DNA of 7,032 nt, taken from positions 1 through 7,032 of the forward strand of contig JALOTI010000098.1 of NCBI GenBank assembly GCA_025457985.1. Reading direction: 5' to 3'. Origin of the DNA: Leptospira sp. (lineage in GTDB: Bacteria; Spirochaetota; Leptospiria; Leptospirales; Leptospiraceae). This document shows, piece after piece, positions 1-6,004 of this stretch. The number at the start of each line of letters is the position of its first letter. Positions within the stretch are counted from its first letter, which is position 1. The position numbers and the translations under genes were made by a program. Under the pieces are notes generated by a model. That model did not search any database, was not told the origin of the DNA, and saw only the letters and a program-made list of their open reading frames with translations.

Positions 1-58
1 TGAAAAAAAATGGAAAGACTAAAAAAAAAGAAAGTACGGGCCCGAAAAATCAGTCAAC
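1..58. other. Downstream flank of the SpoIIE-type gene, no gene seen
   Basis: A short A-rich stretch lies beyond the stop codon of the minus-strand phosphatase gene. It contains A runs (T runs on the minus strand) and a perfect 8-bp palindrome CGGGCCCG at 38-45, followed on the minus strand by a T-rich tract. The palindrome has no loop, so it is not a convincing intrinsic terminator. The window edge prevents any statement on the next gene. Confidence 0.3.
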
Positions 59-2632
59 TTAGTCCTCTGGCTCTAATACTTCTTTAAGTTTGATCACCTG
101 AGGATGGTCAGGCGCCAAAGTCAGCAATCGTTCTAGGATTTTTTTAGCACGATCCATATTTCGAACCAATCTATAACATTCCACTAGATTTATCAAATTC
201 CGAATGTGTTTGGGCTCGCGTGCTCTGAGTCTTTCGCCGAGATCGATTGCTTTCTTTAGATTTTTAGATTTTCTGTAGGCAAAACTCAACTGGAGTAAAA
301 TCTCATTGTCTGTTACAAAGTATGGGAAAATGGATTCTAAGTTTTCGACTGCCGTATCGAATTTTTTTAGAAGAAGTGATATTCGAGATTTTTCTCTAAG
401 CAAATTGATTCGAACATCATCGCTAAGAGAACTATTATCCAAAAGTTTTTCAATCGTATCGTATGCGCCCTCTGCATTTCCAGCATCCAAAAGAGATTTT
501 ACTTCTGCATACAAAAAGTCATCTGAGCTTAGGTTAGATAAAGAATCTTTATCAACACGTTTGATAGATCCCAACCATTCAAGTCTTAGAAGCGTTAAAT
601 CGTCAGAAAAACTACCGACATGTTTTAAATTTTCAATCAACTGATCCAATTCACCTTTTGATTGTTTGACGATCTCTAAAAACTTGGTTTCGTCTTCGTT
701 GATTTGGCGTGTTCCATCTTCGTTTTCTTCCAATACCAAATCATCTCGACCATCGGAACCAATGAACAAAACATCACCTTTTTCAAGTGAAAAAATCCGG
801 ACACGTACATCTCCCTCCATACCTTTGGTTCCAATTTTTCTCAATTCCAACTCATCTTCAATAAACGATGCGTTTTCATCTCGATAGAGGACGGTCCAAG
901 GATGCTCAGCATTAAGGTAGTAAAGTACACCTGTATCTTCTTCAACCAGGCCAAGAACGACTGAAACCAACATCGATCCATCGAAGGATTCAAAGATAGT
1001 TTGCAATTCATAAAAACATTCTTTAATCCATCTTTCGGGAGATTTGTTTTGGCTCTCGACGATCATCTGGGTCCGTTTGATAAAAGATAAAAATACAACT
1101 CCAAGGACTAATGCCCCACCAGCACCTTGGATGGATTTTCCCATCGCATCTCCATTGATAAAGACTGTGTAGGATTTGCCGTTTAAGGAAATTGAATCGC
1201 TGATGATGATATCGCCACCGATCTCACGTTTTTTTCCTCGGAATTCAAATTCCTTTTTTTGCTTCACATAAGATTGAAGTTGGACTAACGAGGAGTTCGC
1301 CTTTCCTTTGCTAAGCGGATCAAGCAATAATGAGGTAAGGAAATAATCTCCATCTTGCTGGACTTTGAGCTCCTGTACTTTTGTTAAAGTATTTTGGAGT
1401 TCATTGGTACGTTCTTCTACTTTCTTTTCTAGACTGGCGTTAAGTTCCTCTACCTGTCTATGCACACGAAGGAAACGATTGGCGAGAACTACAGCAATCC
1501 CCAATACAAAAGACAAAAATCCAAATCGGAGTAGGTTCAAATTTTGAATCGGTAAAAATCCAGTAGAGCCTAAAATATCCCAAAAACCAGTTCCAAGGAG
1601 CAAAACGATACCGAGAAGCAAACGTTTGGCGTCCTTATTCTTTTTGCGAACAGCCGAGATAGTGAGGTAAAGCAAAAGTATTCCGAAAACTAAGACAGAT
1701 AATTGCCAAACTCGCAGTATTGTGACTGATATGGATCGATTCACAAAAAACTGAACAACCGCCAAAAATAAAACAAAATAAAAATAAATTTTGGAAATGA
1801 GGCTGATTCGGTTTCTATAAAATACATCCGCAAATAAAAGGAGCCAAACAGGAGTTAAAAAAACTACAAAGTATTCCAGTCTGGATTGAGTAAATGGATC
1901 CAATCCAAATTTATAAATTCCTTGGGATCGAAAGACCATATAAATTGATAAAAATATCGCAAAAAGAGCATAGTACAAATTGTACGTTTCTTGCCTTCTC
2001 TTCCAATAAAAAAGTCCGTGATAAATCCCCACAAAAAAATACAAAAAGAGGAGCATATAGGTTTCATACTCGTCTTCAATATTGAGATGAACAGATGCAC
2101 GGTCTATACTAGCAGGAAAATCATTAAAAAGTTTGTAAACATTTAGCTCTTCACCTTCTTCAGCGGCTAAATAAATTCGAACCTGATTCTGACCAACCTT
2201 AAGTAGATTTCGATTTAACCTAACAAGAATATGTCTGCGGTATCCACTTTCCGAAATATGATCCCCATCAATTTTCCCACCAGATGCGATTTTTACTTCA
2301 TTAACATATATCTCATAAACATTTGAGATATAGGGAATATGAAGGCTGAATGCATCATCCAATGTATCCTCAAAATCAGAACTAGAAAGAATTATGGTCT
2401 TAACCATTGTTATCTTTCTTAATTCATCCTCCGCAAAATTAAGCTCAGACAAAATTGAGGCAAGCGGAAGTGAGTCCAATTGTTTCCAATCTTTCAAATT
2501 GGTCGGATCTATTTGGACAAATCCTTTTGTAATTAGCCAATTTTTTGTTAGGTCAACTGGCAGTGAATGTACGTTTGCAATAGAGAACAATGTTAAGAAA
2601 GAAATCAGTAAAATTTTGTAATGTTGCTTCAT
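59..2632 (-). CDS. 7TM-DISM receptor / SpoIIE-type PP2C serine phosphatase with TPRs
   Basis: This 857-residue inner-membrane signalling protein is predicted to dephosphorylate phosphoserine on a partner such as an anti-sigma-factor antagonist. Residues 1-23 look like a signal peptide (KILLISFLTLFSIANVHS). Residues 25-180 fit the periplasmic 7TMR-DISMED2 sensor domain. About seven hydrophobic helices follow between 190 and 390 (7TM-DISM), then a charged coiled coil at about 392-427. The SpoIIE/PP2C domain spans about 430-690 and keeps the expected metal-site acidic positions: GGD at 472-474, DAMGKSIQGAGGAL at 495-508, SDGRDD at 626-631 and SDD at 676-678. It is therefore probably active. The usual GGDFYD is GGDIIISD here. 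Residues 710-855 contain TPR-like helical pairs, likely for partner binding. The ATG overlaps the upstream ppx-like stop codon by 4 nt (ATGA) and no Shine-Dalgarno is visible, so translation is probably coupled. The ligand and the partner are unknown. Confidence 0.88.
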   Translation of the reverse strand: MKQHYKILLISFLTLFSIANVHSLPVDLTKNWLITKGFVQIDPTNLKDWKQLDSLPLASILSELNFAEDELRKITMVKTIILSSSDFEDTLDDAFSLHIPYISNVYEIYVNEVKIASGGKIDGDHISESGYRRHILVRLNRNLLKVGQNQVRIYLAAEEGEELNVYKLFNDFPASIDRASVHLNIEDEYETYMLLFLYFFVGIYHGLFYWKRRQETYNLYYALFAIFLSIYMVFRSQGIYKFGLDPFTQSRLEYFVVFLTPVWLLLFADVFYRNRISLISKIYFYFVLFLAVVQFFVNRSISVTILRVWQLSVLVFGILLLYLTISAVRKKNKDAKRLLLGIVLLLGTGFWDILGSTGFLPIQNLNLLRFGFLSFVLGIAVVLANRFLRVHRQVEELNASLEKKVEERTNELQNTLTKVQELKVQQDGDYFLTSLLLDPLSKGKANSSLVQLQSYVKQKKEFEFRGKKREIGGDIIISDSISLNGKSYTVFINGDAMGKSIQGAGGALVLGVVFLSFIKRTQMIVESQNKSPERWIKECFYELQTIFESFDGSMLVSVVLGLVEEDTGVLYYLNAEHPWTVLYRDENASFIEDELELRKIGTKGMEGDVRVRIFSLEKGDVLFIGSDGRDDLVLEENEDGTRQINEDETKFLEIVKQSKGELDQLIENLKHVGSFSDDLTLLRLEWLGSIKRVDKDSLSNLSSDDFLYAEVKSLLDAGNAEGAYDTIEKLLDNSSLSDDVRINLLREKSRISLLLKKFDTAVENLESIFPYFVTDNEILLQLSFAYRKSKNLKKAIDLGERLRAREPKHIRNLINLVECYRLVRNMDRAKKILERLLTLAPDHPQVIKLKEVLEPED

Positions 2633-4230
2633 AAAGAAATCAGTTGGAACTCAAGTTTTATCTGAAATGTATCTTCGAAAAGGTCTTTTTTTTCATCTAC
2701 TGACCAAATTTCTAAATTTGGATCTTCACCCTTTTTGTGGTAGAGACGGCATATGACCTTTCCCGTATCCAAATGGGAATCGAGCCGTTCGATCAAAGAC
2801 TTTTCCGAACGATCCAAACCATCGCCTATACGTAAGAATGCGGCTAATTTTTTTACCAATAACTGATCTTCTAAGCGGAGAGATTTAAACTCTTCATGTT
2901 TTGCCTTCGGACCACCTTTCCGATGGTAGCGGGCAATGAGAGCAATGATTTCAATTTCTGCATTGGAAAACCCAACCATTGCTTCCGAGTTTTTGATGAT
3001 GTAGTAACTATGTTTGTGATAGGAATGATGGGAAATACAAAGCCCTACTTGGTGGAGGTGGCAGGCGGTTTCCAAATACTCCCTCTCGACAGAACCCAGT
3101 TGGTGAAGCTCTTTCAGATCATCAAACAGTTGCAAGGTAAGTTTTGTAACTTGTTCGGCATGCCTTTTTCCAGCTGGATAGAGGTTCGCAATCGTGCGTA
3201 TCGCCTTTTCCCGTATATTATCTAGTTTTGGCGCGTTTTGATCTGTATGCCGAAACCAAGACTCTATTGTATCGTATACAATTCCATCTCGAAGGGCAAA
3301 ATCTGAGACAAAAAAACTGGGTGCTTTGATTCTTTGTAAAACTTCATCCAAAACCATAACCCCTCCCACAATTATATCTCCCCTCTTGGCATCAAGACCA
3401 GGTAGTTTCAGTCTTTTTTTAAGTGAATCTGCATCTAATATTTGTTTGCGGACATCTTTAAATTGATCGATTGTGATTTCGGCACCGTTCAATCTGTCCC
3501 TTTTTTCCAGTTTTTTTTCAAACACCATTGATGCAACGGAGGTAACTGTCCCCGAACTACCTACAACTTTAAATGGCTTCCAAGTTTCAATTTGAGGTAG
3601 GTAGGCGGAAAGAACTGACTCGATATGGATCCGACATTTCTGCAAATCAGAGATGGACAATGGATCTTTTTTGAGATACTTTTCTGTTAATCGAATTGCG
3701 CCCAACTTGAGACTTGCAGAAAACAGGATCTCTCCTTTTTCCCCAACGAGTAGCTCGGTACTTCCTCCACCGATGTCAATCAGCAGGATTCTTTTTTCAA
3801 ATAAGGGTAATCCCTGTAAAATCCCTAAATAGATAAGCCTTGCCTCCTCATTGCCGGAGATAACTTGGATTTTGATTCCAACTTCCTTTTCTGCCCGATC
3901 CAAGAACTCCTTTCTATTTTCTGCCTCACGTAACGCACTTGTGGCGACTGCTCTAACTTCGGCTTGGTAGGAATCAGCCAATGTTTTAAAGCGTTTTAAG
4001 CAGGCGATCCCTCGATCCATAGCATCTGATTGGATTGTCGCATAATCACTGCTACCGCTTCCCAATCGAACTGATTCCTTTTCTTTATTCAGATACTCGA
4101 GAGTTCCGTCCATCTTGACTCGAACGATGACAATATGGAAGGAATTGGTTCCCAGATCGATCGCCGCTAGTATCTTTTCTTGTTTGAGAGGGCGTGTTTT
4201 TCGTTTTAAAATTTGTGAGAGTGGAAGCAT
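2629..4230 (-). CDS. Ppx/GppA-family exopolyphosphatase / pppGpp phosphohydrolase
   Basis: This 533-residue cytoplasmic enzyme belongs to the ASKHA fold. The family releases terminal phosphate from inorganic polyphosphate or from pppGpp, and the sequence cannot decide which. The nucleotide/phosphate motifs are intact: AIDLGTNSFHI at 23-33, NEEARLIYLGI at 127-137, LLIDIGGGSTEL at 149-160, VVGSSGTVTSVA at 222-233 and SDFALRDGIV at 309-318. The C-terminal third (about 340-533) is the HD-like domain of long Ppx proteins. It has H357 in GKRHAEQV, H393-Q394 where classical HD proteins have HD (Escherichia coli Ppx has HE there), and RYHRKGG at 434-440. The length matches long Ppx (about 500-530 aa). 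I chose the ATG at 4230 because the open frame beyond it has no family similarity and would run into mreB. No strong Shine-Dalgarno is seen. The gene is co-directional and overlapping with the downstream SpoIIE-type gene. Confidence 0.9.
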   Translation of the reverse strand: MLPLSQILKRKTRPLKQEKILAAIDLGTNSFHIVIVRVKMDGTLEYLNKEKESVRLGSGSSDYATIQSDAMDRGIACLKRFKTLADSYQAEVRAVATSALREAENRKEFLDRAEKEVGIKIQVISGNEEARLIYLGILQGLPLFEKRILLIDIGGGSTELLVGEKGEILFSASLKLGAIRLTEKYLKKDPLSISDLQKCRIHIESVLSAYLPQIETWKPFKVVGSSGTVTSVASMVFEKKLEKRDRLNGAEITIDQFKDVRKQILDADSLKKRLKLPGLDAKRGDIIVGGVMVLDEVLQRIKAPSFFVSDFALRDGIVYDTIESWFRHTDQNAPKLDNIREKAIRTIANLYPAGKRHAEQVTKLTLQLFDDLKELHQLGSVEREYLETACHLHQVGLCISHHSYHKHSYYIIKNSEAMVGFSNAEIEIIALIARYHRKGGPKAKHEEFKSLRLEDQLLVKKLAAFLRIGDGLDRSEKSLIERLDSHLDTGKVICRLYHKKGEDPNLEIWSVDEKKDLFEDTFQIKLEFQLISL

Positions 4231-4245
4231 TTTCTTAGTACCAAG

Positions 4246-4275
4246 AGTATTGAAAATTTTTACGGTTGAAAGCAA
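4246..4275 (-). promoter_or_regulatory. Candidate promoter for the ppx-like / SpoIIE-type unit
   Basis: Read on the minus strand, TTGCTT (4275-4270) is followed after 18 nt by AATACT (4251-4246). Each hexamer matches the sigma-70 consensus at four of six positions. The implied transcript would start roughly 10 nt before the ATG at 4230, giving a very short leader, which fits the absence of a Shine-Dalgarno. This is pattern matching in an AT-rich region and is weak. Confidence 0.25.
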
Positions 4276-4278
4276 AAA

Positions 4279-4309
4279 CCGACCGAAAATTATGGGGAAC
4301 GGGTAGAAT
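4279..4309 (+). promoter_or_regulatory. Candidate mreB promoter
   Basis: TAGAAT at 4304-4309 matches the -10 consensus in five of six positions, with a poor -35 (CCGACC, 4279-4284, 19-nt spacer). An alternative pair is TTGAAA (4266-4271) with AATTAT (4288-4293, 16-nt spacer). Either would give mreB a leader of about 55-75 nt. Both lie in the 143-bp divergent region, so they would face and partly overlap the opposing promoter. Confidence 0.3.
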
Positions 4310-4363
4310 TCTTCAGTTTTGGTGGTTTTTCCATCTTCGGTTCCCCACTCGTATACTTTTACC

Positions 4364-4367
4364 AGGA
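4364..4367 (+). promoter_or_regulatory. mreB ribosome binding site
   Basis: AGGA lies 6 nt before the ATG at 4374. This supports that start over the in-frame ATG at 4266, which would add 36 residues with no resemblance to MreB. Confidence 0.65.
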
Positions 4368-4373
4368 TCTTAT

Positions 4374-5396
4374 ATGATATTTGATAACCTTTATGGACTC
4401 TTCTCAAACGACATGGGAATCGACCTCGGAACGGCAAACACACTTGTGCATGTAAAAGGGCAAGGGATTGTCCTCTCCGAACCTTCTGTTGTAGCTGTTC
4501 AAGCTTCGACAGGTAGAGTTCTTGCGGTGGGCCAAGAAGCAAAACGAATGCTTGGCCGAACACCTGGAGACATCGTAGCCATCCGCCCTATGAAAGATGG
4601 TGTGATCGCGGACTTCGAAACTGTCGAAAAAATGATCCGTTATTTCATCGCAAAGGTCCACAACCGAACTACATTTGTAAAACCGCGCATCGTAATCGGT
4701 GTTCCTTCGGGAATTACGGAAGTGGAACGCCGTGCCGTTCGGGAATCTGCGGAACAAGCGGGAGCCCGAGAGATCTTTCTTATCGAAGAAGCTCTTGCGG
4801 CAGCCATCGGAGCCAATATCCCCATCCACGAACCTGCGGGGAATATGATCGTCGATATCGGCGGTGGAACAACAGAAATTGCCGTGATCTCTCTGGGCGG
4901 TATGGTGATCGCAGAATCCATCCGAACAGGTGGTGACGAATTTGATGAAGCGATTGTAAAATACCTTCGTAACCAATACAACCTAGTTGTTGGGGAAAGA
5001 ACTGCAGAAGATATCAAACTTACGATTGGAAATGCTTTTGCGGACAAACGTGTGGACACGATGGAAGTCAAAGGTCGGGATGCGATCTCTGGTCTTCCAA
5101 GAACTCTTGAGCTAGATTCTAACGAAATCCGCAAAGCCTTAAAGGAACCAACAGACGAAATCTTAGATGGAATCAAATCCGTTCTGGAACGCACTCCTCC
5201 CGAACTTGCCGCCGACATCGTGGAACGAGGAATCGTTCTTACTGGTGGAGGATGTTTGTTACGTGGTTTAGAACACTACCTCACCAAAGAAACTGGCGTT
5301 CCAGTATTCCGTGCCGAAAACCCACTCACCTGCGTCGTGTTAGGAACGGGCCGATACTTGGATGAGTTGAAATACATTAAGCCAGGGATTCGGTAG
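4374..5396 (+). CDS. mreB: Rod-shape-determining actin homologue MreB
   Basis: This 340-residue bacterial actin polymerises on the inner face of the cytoplasmic membrane and directs lateral cell-wall synthesis by the elongasome (MreC, MreD, RodA, PBP2). The N-terminal [10 protein letters not shown] is a plausible amphipathic membrane-targeting segment, followed by the near-invariant [20 protein letters not shown]. The ASKHA motifs are complete: phosphate-1 IDLGTANT at 16-23, the connect region with the glutamate pair [12 protein letters not shown] at 136-147, phosphate-2 [12 protein letters not shown] at 159-170, and the adenosine motif [12 protein letters not shown] at 288-299. Length and ends match the family (about 340-347 aa). 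It is divergent from the Ppx-like gene and closed by a strong terminator, with no mreC/mreD behind it, so those genes or another mreB paralogue would have to lie elsewhere. Base composition is clearly GC-richer than the genes to its right. Confidence 0.97.
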   Translation: MIFDNLYGLFSNDMGIDLGTANTLVHVKGQGIVLSEPSVVAVQASTGRVLAVGQEAKRMLGRTPGDIVAIRPMKDGVIADFETVEKMIRYFIAKVHNRTTFVKPRIVIGVPSGITEVERRAVRESAEQAGAREIFLIEEALAAAIGANIPIHEPAGNMIVDIGGGTTEIAVISLGGMVIAESIRTGGDEFDEAIVKYLRNQYNLVVGERTAEDIKLTIGNAFADKRVDTMEVKGRDAISGLPRTLELDSNEIRKALKEPTDEILDGIKSVLERTPPELAADIVERGIVLTGGGCLLRGLEHYLTKETGVPVFRAENPLTCVVLGTGRYLDELKYIKPGIR

Positions 5397-5447
5397 GTCG
5401 CCAAAATAGCGAAACGACGGAACACCTTAAAGACTACAAGACTTAGC

Positions 5448-5479
5448 AAGGGAGCCAAAGTTGGTTCCCTTTTTTATTT
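5448..5479 (+). terminator. Intrinsic terminator of mreB
   Basis: A 9-bp stem, AAGGGAGCC (5448-5456) against GGTTCCCTT (5463-5471), contains one G-T wobble and closes a 6-nt loop AAAGTT. It is followed by the T-rich tail TTTTATTT to 5479. It lies about 50 nt after the mreB stop and separates mreB transcription from the accessory genes to the right. Confidence 0.85.
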
Positions 5480-5553
5480 GGGGCGCACATCTCCGGCTCT
5501 CCGCTTCAATCTTTGCTTACGCAAAGGATTTCCGCTGCGATCCGGGGCGCGGG
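5480..5553. repeat. GC-rich intergenic hairpin element, likely dispersed repeat
   Basis: This island is clearly GC-richer than the AT-rich sequence on either side. Both ends carry the same heptamer GGGGCGC (5480-5486 and 5544-5550). The centre holds a perfect 6-bp hairpin, CTTTGC TTAC GCAAAG (5511-5526). TCCGCT occurs twice (5500-5505, 5531-5536) and CCGG brackets the hairpin (5493-5496, 5542-5545). It has no coding potential. From memory it resembles short GC-rich intergenic sequences scattered through Leptospira genomes; this is unverified. Confidence 0.5.
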
Positions 5554-5691
5554 AACTAATTTGCTTTATACAGCCATTTAAATTCGAATATAATATTCCT
5601 TTTTAACGGTTTTTTCTCCTTTTCCCCAAACGAATCCTCGTTAGATTGTGAATTTGTCCCAAGATCCTGATAGGATAAACAAATAGATACA
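5554..5691 (+). promoter_or_regulatory. AT-rich leader with possible promoter and small palindrome
   Basis: A perfect TATAAT is at 5589-5594, but the best -35 at 18 nt (TTTATA, 5565-5570) is poor. If used, it would give a leader of about 90 nt. A perfect 5-bp inverted repeat ATCCT-GAT-AGGAT sits at 5664-5676, just before the next gene, and a second 5-bp dyad AACGA-ATCC-TCGTT is at 5629-5642. The AGGA inside the first dyad lies 16 nt before the ATG at 5692, too far for an ordinary ribosome site. No gene is seen here. Confidence 0.3.
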
Positions 5692-5997
5692 ATGTCAGAA
5701 AAAATGTTACATAGCCCTCTCGCGGCACTTCTATATAACTTTCGCAATGCGTCCAAGACCGAACGAGAAAAGGGCACTTATTTTGAGGAACTCATCCAAA
5801 CCTATTTTAGAAATGAACCATATTATAAAGATTATTATTCCGACGTTTGGATGTATTCCGATTGGGCAAAGTTGGAAGGATGGGGGATTGAAACGGAAAA
5901 CAATCCCAAGTATCCTTTGGAACTTTTTCAACGGGTGATTACAGTAAGTTTGGAAACGATTAAGATTGTGAAGGGATTGCGGGAGTTAGAGGTGTAG
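5692..5997 (+). pseudogene. In-frame remnant of a COG4889 / type ISP restriction helicase (N- plus C-terminus)
   Basis: This open frame encodes 101 residues that read as the two ends of a much larger protein. Residues 10-58 (NFRNASKTEREKGTYFEELI, then YFRNEPYYKDYYSDVWMYSDW) follow the N-terminal signature of predicted COG4889 helicases and type ISP restriction-modification enzymes, in which a KGT-FE-L block precedes SDVW-W and the Mrr-like nuclease. Residues 68-98 (ETENNPKYPLELFQRV, ITVSLETIKIVKGLREL) follow the C-terminal end of the same proteins. No nuclease, helicase or methylase motif remains between them; full members run to roughly 1,000-1,600 aa. The join falls near residues 57-68 (nt about 5860-5895). 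The frame is intact, so a small expressed protein is possible, but no catalytic role is visible. No good Shine-Dalgarno precedes the ATG at 5692. The stop codon is embedded in the ribosome site of the following KAP gene. The family assignment is from remembered consensus. Confidence 0.6.
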
Positions 5998-6001
5998 GAG
6001 G
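5996..6001 (+). promoter_or_regulatory. Ribosome binding site of the KAP NTPase gene, overlapping the upstream stop
   Basis: A perfect AGGAGG uses the last two bases (AG) of the TAG stop codon at 5995-5997. It is followed by two in-frame GTG codons at 6002 and 6005. The second gives a 3-nt spacing and is the more workable start. The arrangement suggests that ribosomes finishing the upstream frame re-initiate here. Confidence 0.7.
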
Positions 6002-6004
6002 GTG

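Noticed and set aside
38..45. CGGGCCCG palindrome as a terminator for the minus-strand unit
   Set aside because: There is no loop and the stem is only 4 bp, so a stable hairpin cannot form even though a T-rich tract follows on the minus strand.
1864..2100. 78-aa minus-strand frame within the SpoIIE-type gene
   Set aside because: It overlaps the transmembrane-coding region in another frame and shows only composition-driven residues.
4266..4373. Upstream extension of mreB to the ATG at 4266
   Set aside because: The added 36 residues do not resemble MreB, and the ATG at 4374 has a well-placed AGGA and a typical MreB N-terminus.
4231..4563. Upstream extension of the Ppx-like frame to an ATG at 4563
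   Set aside because: The extra 111 residues have no Ppx similarity and would overlap the start of mreB on the opposite strand.
4404..5218. Long minus-strand open frames inside mreB
   Set aside because: They are antisense shadows of a strongly biased coding sequence, with no recognisable domains.
5731..5938. Alternative frames on both strands over the restriction-helicase remnant
   Set aside because: Only the 5692-5997 frame gives a sequence with family-like motifs.
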